Part shown: positions 47,145-60,500 of the stretch, one piece after another
Layout: each line of letters opens with the position of its first letter
How positions within the stretch are numbered: the first letter of the stretch is position 1
Source: Hofstenia miamia
Taxonomy: Eukaryota > Xenacoelomorpha > Acoela
NCBI GenBank assembly: GCA_004352715.1
Contig: SCFE01000066.1
Location: 1,106,727-1,170,726 of the forward strand
Length of the DNA: 64,000 bases
Reading direction: 5' to 3'
Position numbers and translations under genes: made by a program
Notes under the pieces: model-generated
Told to the model about the DNA's origin: nothing
The model's database searches: none
Seen by the model: only the letters and a program-made list of their open reading frames with translations

Positions 47145-50100
47145 GTTTATCCAACGATCCATTTGCCAATTTAGAGAAATCTAGCGTTCTTCAAGAGGTA
47201 TTATTTTACCATTCCATTAAATTTGTTTTTATTTTTAGGCTCGTTCTTTCAACGATACTCCAATTCGTCCAGCGAAATGCATTCTCACTTTAACAAAAAT
47301 ATTAAAAATCATTAATCAAGGTGAACATGTTTCCCCCAATGAGGCTACTGATGCTTTCTTTGCTATGACAAAACTGTTTCAATCAAATGATGTAAGTTAT
47401 ATAATTGAATCTACTGTTTATTTTTCGAATTAAACCAATTTAATGGCGTACATATTGCCGTTAGAAAATTTGAAGTTAAGTATGCAAACAGTATTTATTT
47501 AGATGACATTACGCCGTATGGTATATCTTACTATTAAAGAAATGGCAAAAATGGCTCAAGATGTAATTATTGTCACGAGCAGTTTAACAAAAGATATGAC
47601 TGGTAGAGAAGAAGCTTTTAAAGGACCTGCTATTCGAGCACTTTGTACCATTACTGATGTAATTTTTATCTACTGTTTTTTATTACTCTTATTTATTTAG
47701 CCAACAATGATCCAAGCAATTGAACGTTATTTAAAACAAGCTCTTGTTTCTAAAAACCCACACGTTGCTTCAGCTGGACTTGTGTCTGCTTTGGTATGTC
47801 GAATTTACTAAATTTTTTTAATGCTGTTTAGAAAATATTTAATCAATGTCCAGATGTCGTGAAACGTTGGGTTAATGAAGCACAAGAGGCACTCAACAGC
47901 GATAATATTATGATTCAGGTATTTTATTTTCAACTGATGTACTTTAAGTCATTTTGATATTCATTATTTTTGTTAAATATTTTGTGGAATTTTTCGAAAG
48001 TTTTGTGTTTGATAAGTAGTAAATTTTAGATTTTAGCATTGAATTCCAAGGAAAATTTTGTGCATTGTAATCCATTCATTTAATTTGGGACTACTGTTAG
48101 TTGCCTAGATGTTCAGAATATATATGGACACTTATGTTACTTTCAATGTAAACTAAAATAGTTGTACTTTTCCAGTCAATTTTATCTATTCCCTTCTTTT
48201 AAAATTCGAATCAAGTATTAGAATTTAGCAAAAACATAATTGCTTAAGACTTGTAAATTGCATGGAAGGAGTTTTTTGAAATTTTGTATCATCTGCTGAC
48301 GAACAATCGCAGTAGCGCAATCATTTCCGTTGTCATTTCCCTCTAAACAGGGGATAGCATTTAAGCCCGTTGCCCTAAATTTTAGTTCCTCAACCATAAT
48401 GAATGTTGAGAAGAATAACACTTGAAAAGTTGTCAATTGCGCGGTGTAATAAATTTCATTTCAAGTATGGCTTTTAGTTTTATAGAACATGTTTTATCCT
48501 CTGCCACACAACAATAGAGAAGTTCAATCTCGAAAACCTCAAACCAACAAGATGGACTAATTTATTTACTCTTCAACTGCATGTCATTTTGAAATATTTG
48601 ATTTTCTCAATAATTTTCAAGATTGTTACTTCATAATGAAATGAAAGCAAAGAAAAAGTTTATTTTGCATTTTTCATTTGCTGCTTTTAAAAAACTGTAC
48701 TTAGTGGCGGAAAGTATTGGATTTATATAAAGAAATACCTCAATAGCATTAGATTAAAGCAATATGATAAATAGAAGTGTTAATGATTTGAAGAGCAACG
48801 ACATTTCAAATTTTTCATGTAAAATTATTTAGTGGCATTTTTAAGCTATTGCGATTTTTTTGCTATAATTCAAAACTAAAATTTACGTCATTGAATTTTA
48901 TTTTCATTTAACGCTGATAATTTAAGAACTAAACGGCAGCAATCGTTTTATTTTATTTTATGGTAATTTTAGTTCCATGCACTTGGTCTACTATATATTC
49001 TCAAAAAGAAAGATCAATTAGCCGTCACTAAATTAGTAACGAAGTTAAGCAAAAGTGGTTTGCGTTCACAATATGCCTGCTGTTTTCTTATACGCATTGC
49101 TCATCGTTTGGTTGAACAAAGTGGTGAAGGAACATCCAGTCCGTTCTTTTCTTTCATTGAGGGCTGTTTGCGACATCGTCATGAGGTTTTTGATTGCAAT
49201 TTATTTTGATATCTACTTTCACATTTAGATGGTTATATTTGAAGCAGCACATTCCATGGTATGCATGAAAACCATAACTGCCAAAGATTTGGCTCCAGCT
49301 GTTTCTGTTTTGCAATTATTCTGTAGTTCTCCTAAGCCAACTTTAAAATTCGCTGCTGTACGTACTTTAAAAGAGATTTCGAATCATCATCCTACAGCAG
49401 TAACTTCTTGCAATCTGGATTTAGAAAATTTAATCAACGATGGAAATAGAAGCATTGCCACACTCGCCATCACTACTTTACTAAAAGTTTGTTATTAATA
49501 CTTTTCAATGAAATTCATTTTGATTTGTATTATTCGTTCTTTCTAACGTAAAAATTTCGTGCAACTTTTTCTATTGGTATTCATTTTTATATATTATAGA
49601 ATTGCATCAAATCCTGTAATAGACATGTTAGAATTAATCTTCTGCCCAATACATGAGGATTCTAACAGAATATCTATCAAGGAATTATGAAGTCAAAATG
49701 TTTTCTCACAATTTCAATTCATTTTTCAACAGCTATTACCATGTTTTTTCTGTTAAAGTTTACTTTCAGCAGTGCTTCTGTATCCTTAACTATTTTGTAA
49801 CAATAGACAATAGTTTTCGTATATATAGGTATTAATTTACATATTTATTTGTTATATTTCTTGCCATCTTTAAAAAACAGGTACATTATTTTCTAATGAA
49901 GATCCAAAGAGTGGAATATGATTATAATTTAAGAATTTGCTGAGGACATTCTTTCAGTGGAACGATGCTTTTATGTGTCGACAAAATTAAATATTGTTAA
50001 TATACTTATTTTACACCCTTATTGCGAATCTTCATTTATTTTATTATAAGTCTGAAACGCATGGACATGGCGTGTTGATATTTTAAAAAAGAATAATTTC

Positions 50101-53100
50101 CATATTTGATTGATACGGCATTTTCCTATTTTCATTTATTTTGTAATTACTTTTAGACATGCAGTGAAAGCAGTGTTGATCGTTTGGTGAAACAGAGTGC
50201 TACATTCATGTCTGAAATCCCTGATGAATATAAAACGGTTGTCGTCGCTGACATTAAAGCAGTCTGTTTAAAGTACCCACGAAAGCATTCTGTTCTCTTG
50301 TCACATTTGGCTTCCTTATTAAGAGATGAGGTTTCTTAAAATTATAGTCATCATACTTATTCAACGATTCCTTTTTCAAATTTAATTCTTAGTGTCAATT
50401 TTGATCCTTATTTTATATAAATTTGTTAGTTTTTATAATTGCTTTTATGCATGAAACCATCAAGTACTACTAAAAATATGAATGCAGTTATAAGTCAGAT
50501 AAAGGCTGTAGCTTTCGATCGATTGATATTGCACATCTAACAAAAAATTCACATTTTTAATTTTTAGGGTGGATATGAATACAAGAAAACTATTGTAAAT
50601 GCCATCATTAACATTGTTGAAGAAATACCTGAGGCAAAGGAAGCAGGTATTCAAAATTTCATACGTTTATTATTTTTAAATTCGATTTAGGTTTGGCTCA
50701 TTTGTGTGAATTTATTGAAGATTGTGAGCACACGCCTTTGGCAACTAGAACACTTCATTTATTGGGCAGAGAAGGGCCTAAGACAAGTGCCCCTAGCAAA
50801 TATATTAGATTTATCTATAACAGGGTAATTCTTGAAAATGCTCAAGTTAGAGTTGCAGCTGTCAGTGCTCTAGCTCGCTTTGGTGCAAGTTGTGAAGAGC
50901 TTTTACCAAGCATTCTTGTGCTTCTAAAGAGGTAGCTATAAATTTTTCTAAACATCATTAATGCTTTTATAGATGTTTGATGGATTCGGATGATGAGGTT
51001 AGAGATCGCGCAACACTTTACGTTAGTATTTTGGAGCAAAACTCTCGTGCGCTCAATTCTGCATACATATTAAACGGTATTATTATTATTTTAATCACTC
51101 TATTGTTGGTTTCTAGTTTTAAGTGTTTCCGTTGCTGGCCTTGAAACTGCACTATTCAATTATTGCAAAGATGAATGCTTGGAACCATTTGACCTCAAAA
51201 CCGTTCCTTTGGCATCACAGCCTATTATGGAACAATCTGTTGAGCCTGTTCATTCAGTTGTTGCTCAACCAGAACCTACAAAACCGGAACCTGTCCGATC
51301 TACTATGAACCAAGAAGATGTCTATTCAGGTTTTAATATTTACATGAACTATTTTTATAAAAGATTTAGAACAACTGCAGAGTATTCCTGAATTTGCTCG
51401 TTTGGGTCCTTTGTTCAAGTCATCTGCTGTTGTTGAGCTAACGGAAGCTGAAACCGAATACGTCGTACAATGTGTTAAACACACTTTTCCTCATCACCTT
51501 GTGTTGCAAGTACGTTATAACTAAAGTTCAATCACTCTACAATTATATTTAGTTTAACTGTACAAATACTTTGCAAGATCAACTTTTGGATAATGCAACT
51601 GTACACGTGGAGCCATCTGTTGATGAATTTGAGGTATTGAGGGAATTCCCTTGTCCACGTTTGTCTTATGATAGACCAGGGTCTACATATGTTTTAATAA
51701 AGTTGCCAGATGAAGCATCAGTTTCCGGTAATCACTTTAGAACGTACTCTGTTATATTGCTCTTCTATTTAAACCACTTACTCCTATGTTTTGCTTGAGA
51801 ACAACATTCATGAAGTGTCTCTATACATTTGATAGACATTTATGTATGCTTTTTACTCAATTCGAACCTGGAATTCGCTACCTAAAGAAATTAAAAATAT
51901 TGAAAAATTGAAAACTTTTAAAAAACATTTAAAAATCTTCCTTAAGCAATAATATATTTCTGGTAAATCCTGGCTAAGATACAAATTTTATAACAATAAC
52001 TATAGTATAACTCGTTAAATCGAAGATTTCTTTTGTAATTTAGGAATTGTATATATCTGTTTTGTGAATTTAATGACGCTAATCAGATAAATTATCAGTT
52101 ATGTAATTGTTAACATTTATCTGAATAATCTCTTATCTTGTCTTGTCTTATCAATAGGTGCCTGGTGAGACATCTATAAAACATCTTTCAAATCAGAGTA
52201 CTGGGGATTTATTAGTTATTTTAAAAAATACATTTAACCAGTACATTCTTGCCTCAATATGTCATCTTTACTCAATGAATGCGAAAGCTTAAAATGAAAA
52301 TGATTGGTATGGCGGGGATTTGTCATAAATGTCAATAATTGAAATTGTTAAATTTTTTAAGTCAATTGGTTTATCACAAAAAGTGTGCATTTTTAATAAT
52401 GATTTGCATTTTTAGTGTCTTGCTCTTTCAACTGCACATTGAAATTCATTGTAAAAGATTGTGATCCTAATACATTGGAACCTGATGACGATGAAGGATA
52501 CAACGACGAATATTTAGTAAGGATTTATAGAGTCTATTTTATATAAATTTTTATTTAGCTAGAAGATGTTGAAATCACATTAGCTGATCACGTTCAGCGA
52601 AGTTTAAAGCAAAACTTTGGGTCTGCATGGGATGAACTTGGTGCAGACAATGAGGTTTTGGAAACTTTCCAATTAAGTAATGTGAATTCTCTTCAAGGTA
52701 AATTCATTTTCTGAATAGTTAATGCAATTCCTGAGATTTCCAGAAGCAATTCCTATGAAATTTTAATGTTAGTCACTTTAAATTAGCATTGTACAAAAAC
52801 AATTTGTTTACATATTTTAAACATTTGATTGTTTTTTAGTTTGTACAAATAAACATTAGTTTAAACACTAATGAAAATACATTTTTGTGTAGTGAAAGGA
52901 ATTAGAAATATACATGTAATCAAAACAACTATCATTTATCAAGACTTCATCGTGTAACATAATTCTACACTCAATTATAAGTTATACTTTAAACAAATGT
53001 GAGCTGATCTAAAATTTAGTTAAAATTAAATTAAATTTATGGGAAATAGAAATTATACCTTAGTCCTAGAATGTTGAGAGGGACTGATAATGGAATGGGA

Positions 53101-53734
53101 CCTTTGTATCAGACTATAATATAACATATTACTTTATATAAATACTATGAATAATCGTGAAATGCAGTTTACAATTGCATGAGACGATATATGTATATAA
53201 ACGAAAGAATATGTGAGAATAACACGATTTCTCAAATGATTTTTAGATTGAGAATTTTACATGCTTATTTAAGTTTATTAATTCTTATATGACGAGAAAT
53301 ATTTTATTTTAAATATCATTTCATAAATTTCAAGTATTTACGTTACTTTTAAACAAAATTAAGAAATATAAAATGCATATATTTAATATAATTTTGAATA
53401 GAGTATATTATTGCTAATTGAATGTATATTTTTACACTAATTCGTCATTTTATAAATGTTTAGAGGCTGTTCAAAATATAATTAAGTTTATGGGGCTTCA
53501 TCCTTGTGAACGATCTGATAAGGTTGGTGATGGAAAAACTTCCCATTCTCTGTACCTTTCTGGTGTTTTTAGAGGAGGCTTTGAAGTTTTAGTTATGTGA
53601 GTATTTTATTGGAAAATAGATATTTAATTTTGTTTAGTGTGAAATTAGCCCTTCTGAATGGTGTAATGATGGAGGTTACTGTAAGAAGCACAGACATTGC
53701 AACTAGTGAAATTGTAGCAGCTTCTGTAGCATAA
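47145..53734 (+). CDS. COPG: coatomer subunit gamma (gamma-COP), 18 exons, first coding exon missing
   Basis: Large subunit of the COPI coat, acting on Golgi and ER-Golgi vesicles. Exons: 47145-47197, 47239-47391, 47503-47658, 47701-47793, 47832-47918, 48973-49185, 49229-49486, 50157-50330, 50568-50646, 50691-50931, 50973-51076, 51117-51329, 51364-51509, 51553-51727, 52416-52516, 52559-52697, 53464-53596, 53638-53734. All junctions are GT-AG and phases agree; together they give 871 residues, close to the animal family length of about 875. Family landmarks are in order: [96 protein letters not shown]-like, [19 protein letters not shown], the linker [10 protein letters not shown], then the C-terminal platform ([34 protein letters not shown]). 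Only the N-terminal 15 or so residues are absent, upstream of the LINE or in the gap. Confidence 0.97.
51830..52154 (+). mobile_element. LINE 3' fragment inside coatomer intron 14
   Basis: A plus-strand frame reads [20 protein letters not shown], the C-terminal signature of APE-type LINE ORF2 (WN.LP.EI ... FK). An AT-rich 3'UTR follows, ending in TCTTA/TCTTG repeats at about 52,131-52,154. It explains the large size of this intron (688 nt). Confidence 0.6.
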
Positions 53735-54509
53735 ATGCACTTATGTAAAAACTAGTGTGTATTTAATATTGTATATTATTTTTGTTTTCAGAAATACTCT
53801 AATTTTCAAAAATTATTAAGGCATAAAACGATTTTTTTAAACTCTTTTTATTGACTGAACAGTATTAGAAAAAATTTGTAACATATTATGACGTAATGTA
53901 TCTTACTATAATGTGCAATACTAGTTAATTTGCAGTTGCTTGAGTGGCTAAGTTACCAATTTCATACGATTCTCTGCTTAGTTTTCTTGAAAACAGGAAA
54001 GTTGGCAACATCCCTGAAAAACAGTTTCTCAATTGTGTTTTTGTTTCCCTGAAATTTCGAGTGGACAATTAGTAATACTAATAATGTTCCTTTATCACTG
54101 TTTCTGCAGTTTTGAGCAGGATATTAAATTTCCATTAGCGAAGTTAAGAAAATTTGAAATTGGAACATAGATTTCTTCAAAGTATGCTCATCAACATTTC
54201 TCAAACTATGAAAATTTGTACAAATAGCAAGCTTTGTATGCTAAATACATATATTAGATTTTGAATACTATGATGATTCATTCAAGTTGATTTCAGGATT
54301 GGCCCTGAACAGTGGTGCAGCAAAAACAAATAATCTGATAAGCAAATTTATAAAAAAATTTAATTCCTGATGAAAATATTTATGATTGTTGAAAATATCA
54401 TAATTCATACTATTCTGTTTTCATTCTATTGAAAATATTTTTACGAATTCAAAAACAGCTTTAGGATTAACGGAGCGCATAATAAACAATATTAGCAAAC
54501 TATTTAATA
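53735..54509. other. intergenic, downstream of coatomer gene
   Basis: The coatomer 3'UTR begins right after the TAA. No clear AATAAA close by (an ATAAAA occurs near 53,824). No element recognised. Confidence 0.4.
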
Positions 54510-54643
54510 ATGATTGAAAATGAAAAAGTGCCAATTAACAATCAAAAATCTACGTTAGATTCAAATTTGCCGGACGGAAGCTATTACTCGCGAGGTCATG
54601 ATGAAAGATTCGGAAAAACTCGTTTATTTTACATTCTCGAATG
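54510..54643 (+). CDS. candidate first coding exon, unknown gene
   Basis: ATG at 54,510 opens 44 codons of polar, protein-like sequence (MIENEKVPINNQKSTLDSNL, SRGHDERFGKTRLFYILE) ending at a donor (gtattt) in phase 2. It may be the start of the gene whose exons appear from 57,573, but the phases do not join directly; an exon between them would be required. It could also be a separate gene. Confidence 0.4.
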
Positions 54644-57069
54644 GTATTTGTTTCTTAATAGACAAAAACTGGCAACCTAAATGCACTCGCTTAGCTTTAA
54701 GGATACTACTAAATTCAATTTATTTCCATCCAAAAATGGACTATTAAAAAACTAACCTACTCAACTTATTTAGGTTAAATAGTATTTTAGTGCTGTATAC
54801 TTGAAGAGCATAAACAAGTTAATGTGTCTACACTTCCAAGAATTGATTAAAATAAAAAGAAACATGGCTTGATAAAATGCTCCCGTTCTTGTTTCGCTTA
54901 TCTTTATTAGTTCCTAAATTATGAGTGTTTAAATTTTGTTTCAAGAAATCATACTAAAATTTAAGAAATTCTAAAGCTGATCATACAAAAATATGTTTCG
55001 GACCTTTAGTCGTCCTGATTTTTAAGTGATTTGACGCCACTGCGTTCACCTTTCTTTAAATATACTGTTTAGTTTGGTATTTTTGGTTTTATGTTAAAAC
55101 TTTTTGTTAGCTACAATTTATTCCAAAGTTAATGAAGCATAGAGTTGAGGTACATAAGAAATTGTGAGCCGAATTAATTTTTGTTTAAAGCACATTTAGA
55201 AATAATTTCAATTTGCATGACATGTCGTGATGTTAGTGTTGACTATTTTAATGTTAAAAATTGATAAAATAACATAATTTAGAATGATCAATATTTCCAA
55301 AAAATTTAATTTACCATTATTATATCATTATAACATATTGCTTACTGTTTGTGTTTTTATAATTTCTGATCCTAATTGCGAAAAAATAGTTTGCAAAATG
55401 CTTCTATGGGCAATAATAAATATTCGTACATTCTATTTTGTTTTTTGGAAGAAATTTCAAAAACATTTTTAGTGGAAATATGGATTTAAATTGTGGGGAT
55501 TTGTTTTTACTCCTTTTCGTATTAAAGTGCAATTCGTTAGTTCTCTCCATTTGAACCATAGTAAAATTGGATTCATTATACACCAGTAGTAATCCACGTC
55601 ATAATTATTCAGCTAAGTTTCTGAAATTCCATAAATAACATTTTCTTCTAATTTATTCACAATATTTCGATGGTTTTTTTTTAAAAAAATGTTTATATCT
55701 TTAAAACCAGGTACTTCATTAATCGTTTTGATATACTGCTCATGATTCTGAATTTGCCGTGTGCCTTGAGAAGGCTATATTCCCATATTTTGCTACATGC
55801 AAATGTATAAAACAGTAAAAAATCTATCAAAGAAATGAAGCTTGGATAACAAGGTCTTAACCATATTTTCCTGTAATATAAGTATAAAGCTTTTTTAATG
55901 AGAATTCCTATAGAAACCTAATTCCAGGTTAAGGAAAATTTGCGTTGAGTAGAAAAAAACAGCCTTAGGATAAGAAAAATTGAGATTATTCATAACAAAT
56001 TGTAAATTAAGTGTAAATACAATTTTTTCGCGAATAAATGCTTTATAATTGATATCCAAGATATATTATGTGCACATTTGCTAAAATTTCCTTTCGAAAT
56101 TAATTATGACTTTCTTGAAAAAATTTTAAAAAATGAATCAACATTGTTGTTGAATTTGATCAGAATACCAATTTAAAATTATTTATATTATCAGCCGCCT
56201 TTTGAACAGTTACCAATTTAGTTCAATTTTTAGTAACGAATTGCTTTAGAAAGCGGGACAGATGTAATGCAGTGGTCATAAAAGGGGTTTTCGGATGAAT
56301 AAAAATTTAAATTGCAGTTTCAGAAAGAAATGAAATTAAATGAAAATCTATATTTAGAGTTGCTTTTTGCAATATGAAATACTTCTTACAACTCTAAATA
56401 GCGTCAAACTATAGAAATATAAAGCACAATGTAATTAATGTGCTGTTCAAAGATTTTATTCTAGTCAGCGACGTTTTATTAGTAAATATTAAATTGAATG
56501 TATTTAAAAGTAGGTCAATTTTGTACTGTTGATTAGTGGTAAAATAATTCCGGTTTCATTCTCCAAGAAGCATTAAATCTTTGTTTTCAGAACAAACCAA
56601 TAAAAATTCATTTTCTAATTACTCGATAAACAGATCAGTGAATTTCTTGTTTGGAAAGGAAGATACATTTAATAACTGCTTTTTAAGTGGATAAATTTTT
56701 ATTTGATTAAAAATTTCTACATATAAACTTTCTATATTAATCTTGACAGCATTGGGTTGTTTAGGTTCAATGACTTCTGGATTATTTCGCTATGCACAAA
56801 CTAGGCATTAATGCTGAGAAAACGCAATTTTGTATAATGAACCCCTTTTTCAACAATAACTTGCATACCTCAAAATATATGAAGATTGACAATTAAGGCT
56901 GCTATCATAAAATATCAAAGTTGTTCAATGTTTGACAGAGTTGAAATTCCTCCAGATGTTCTTATTACTCCCACTCTTGATCTTGGAAATGAAATCTGTG
57001 AAATAATAGCATCTATCAAATCACGATTAGAAAATAAATGTTTCACTGCTATAATGGAAAGAAAGGGGA
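54644..57069. other. AT-rich DNA between candidate exon and hAT relic
   Basis: No element or further exon could be supported. Frames at 55,284-55,472 and 56,886-57,155 are open but not protein-like enough. An intermediate exon for the downstream gene may be hidden here. Confidence 0.35.
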
Positions 57070-57180
57070 TTGTGACTTTTAATCGCAATTGTATGCCAAG
57101 TTACGTAAATGTCAAGCAACATCGGCTGCAGTTGAGAGATGTTTCTCTATGTTGAGAAAACTCTTGGCCTATGACTGCAA
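57070..57180 (+). pseudogene. hAT transposase C-terminal (dimerisation) remnant
   Basis: One frame reads QATSAAVERCFSMLRKLLAY followed by DCNLHHNNI and a stop. The S/A-A-ERxFS pattern is the hallmark of the hAT C-terminal dimerisation region. The rest of the transposase is not readable; the upstream frame is disrupted. Confidence 0.65.
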
Positions 57181-57572
57181 TCTTCACCACAATAATATAT
57201 GAAAAAATATGTGCTGTTATTATAATTGTGAAGCAATTGTTTTAAAAATTGACTTATTATTGTATAAGAGTTTTTGTATTTGTTTTAGATCTTGTTTTCA
57301 GTAATCAAAAAACGTTTTATATTGCTTAAATGGATCATTTTGGAAAATGAATGTGCATATTTTAAGGCATATTTAACTAAATTCCTTCATATTTTGTCAT
57401 AGAAATACGGTCATATTTTGTTTTTTTTAAAGTCATATTTCTGGTTGCCCTACTAATAATTCAACAATATATTATCCGGTATATTCAATTCACTAATCGG
57501 ATCAAATTGTATATTTAATCACAGAGAAGTTGAAATGTTGTTAATTTGCATATTGAAAAGTATTCAATTTAG

Positions 57573-60500
57573 ATAAATCAATCTCCCATTAATACGAATA
57601 AGGAAAATGAAGTTGTTGTACTTTCAGATGATGGAGAAGACATTTACAGCAAAGATGTTGCAAATATTCAAGTATTACAAAGTTCAACTCTTTCTGGTAA
57701 TTTTTACATTTGTATAATGAATTTCTGATGAACTATAATCAACAATATAATCAGTTATTTTTTAGAATAGAAAAGAAAAGAACATACATTATATAAATTT
57801 AAATTTTTCCTATAGCCACTATCAGTAGAATTCATTATATGTTACTAAGTAAAATTTTGGTATTGTTGCAGGATGTATACCAGAAACGCCGGAAGCAACT
57901 CAACATTGAGAAAACAAAACTTCCTATGCTTACATGCCTATATATTTTTAAATATCTGTACATTAGGCCTGGTTAACAATTTATTTTTTATCACTTTTGA
58001 AACAAACTCAGCACCTATGCATATCACGAGCTTAGAATTCTACACTATTTAAAAAATACACACTATAATTATATTTATCTTAATTACATGAATATGTTAA
58101 TATTTTAATAAAAAAGGTCAATCCAACAATTTCTTTAATCTAGAAAATAATACCTTTTCAAATACACTGATTCACATTGTTACAATATTTAAGGTTTCTC
58201 ATTGTTGTCTTTATTTTTCAATGTTTCTATAATAAATCAATATTTCTGATTCCGAAAATGTTAATGATTAATCACATCATCGCCTGAAAAAATGTTATGA
58301 GTGATTCTTGAAGAACCCATTCAAATTAATCCCATTAAGCAATATACAGTGAGTAAAACAATATACTAAGACAACTTTGGAATCCGGTTTAAATAACTTT
58401 TCTCAATGTATTTCTAAAATTACATTGAAAAAGCATAAACGAAATAAATTAACAGAAAAAGTGTTGGCTAAGTTGTTTTAAGGATTGAAATTTTAAATAT
58501 TAATTACAATCACTCATCAACAATAAGAATAAAAATGACGAGTGAAATCATTTGTATTTTTAGAATTAGCGGCATCGATTTAGTCTACAAACATTGACAA
58601 ATCAAGACAATCAACTTTTTGTTACGCTGTGTTATGTAGAGATTGTCTTCCAAACAAAACGAGTCAGTTCAATGCCAGTTATCTCAAGAATCGAGACTAA
58701 ACTTGTGCTAGCAGAAATAGTGCTTCCAATTTTCTACTTGAAACCAGAGTGGAATTGGGACAGATTTTTGTGAACGGCCCTGCCCCCCTTACAGACTTTA
58801 TGCCCTGTTCCATTTTCATCTGCCCCATATTGACATACTTTATTTTCTCCCGCCCAAAAGTGTCCTACCCAAAAATGTCTGTTCCAAAAAATACTTGCGA
58901 TATATTATTACCCCATATTTGCTCTATTGAAATTTTCATAACACTACACCACACCACTGCCAAATATTTTGAATCCTTAATGCCTACAAGATACAGAATC
59001 ATTTTTGAAATGCCATCTCTACTATTACTATCAATAGGAATTTAATAACAAACGTGATGACAATACATATTAAAACATTCGTAACAGCAAAATATAATGT
59101 AATTTACCTCTAATATTTTGTGATATATTTTTACAAGGTTAATTGCATAAGTTTCAGTTTAATTACAAAATCTGTTGATGACAAATCAGATAAAATAGAT
59201 CTTATTGGTATTTTGAGTTTAGATAAAAATTATAATGGCTTCCATTACATATCAATTAAATTGTGAAATAATTTAGATTATGAAACGCGAATAGAAAAAA
59301 CTATAAAAAGTCAAGAAAAAATTATTTCAGTTTTTTAGCACGCTTTATAAAATTCATTCTATTAACTAAAATCTTTTATGAAAAAATCTTTTCAATCAAT
59401 AAAAGCTTCAATGCACTCAGCGTGACTTTTGTCATTCTACAAATGGACTGATCGCTTCTTATGTTTAAATTTCATACACTAATAAATGTTAAGAATGTTG
59501 GTTGTGCTGGGTTTATTCATTAATCTTTTTTTATTATTGTTCTTTTATTATTGTTTTTTTTTATTGTTATTAGAGAATTAGCAATCTTTTCAATGTTTTT
59601 AAAATTATCGGTGTTCACTAAATTTCAAAATGTAAGTGCCTGATAATTGTTCGATAGCCGGAGTTTTAAGATCAATTTTACCTCTTTTAAAAAATTATTC
59701 AATAAGTTATTGAAATTTTCGACTTTATCTTGGTTTTCAAAGTTAGTATATATTTTATTAACCTACTAATGAATGTAACAGGCTTTGAGATTTTTAGGAC
59801 ATCTATGTTCTTTTCGATGATGTTCATGGCAAAGGATCGCATAGTTGGTTATTTTTGGCGATCCTTTTGTCATGCCCTGTATCTGCTCACAAGTGCCTTC
59901 ATTAAATATATATTTTGCGTTTAGACAAGCAATATTCAATAATGTTCTTAGGGTGGTGTGGTTTATAGATATTTCGTTTTGTGAAATTACTTTTAAGATT
60001 TGGAGAATATCAGAAGAGACTCCTGATGATGGAAGTCTGCAGTGAATCACATTTTTAATCATTTATTTCTTGAATTCTTCAAATTTCTCAAATAATAATT
60101 TTTTTTTTTTTTTGCTAATTGAGGATGTTAGGCACATTCTATTAAGAAAATCGGAAAATCTCTACAAATTATTGAAATTTGATCTTGGGAGATAAAAAAC
60201 TAGTGAAAGAATTCTTATGAACAGTAACATACAAAAACTGCCACAAGTACAATGTGTAAAATTGAAATGAATTGCATAAGAAATACCTTAGTTGTAAGTA
60301 TTTAAAATCACGGTTAGATAGATGGGTTACCCAGTATATTATTATATTGTGGACAATGTTTAAACTAATTTATTATGAGGAAATGCTAAAACTGATTGTC
60401 TTTGTTTTTCAGTATGTATAACATATGAGGTACATGCTCAGCAGGCTCTAATCAAAATCTATAAAAAAATTTTAGATATTTATGAAGGCCAATTATTATG

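Noticed and set aside
56886-57155. 89-codon frame over the hAT remnant
   Set aside because: The recognisable hAT motif lies in a different frame; this one is incidental.
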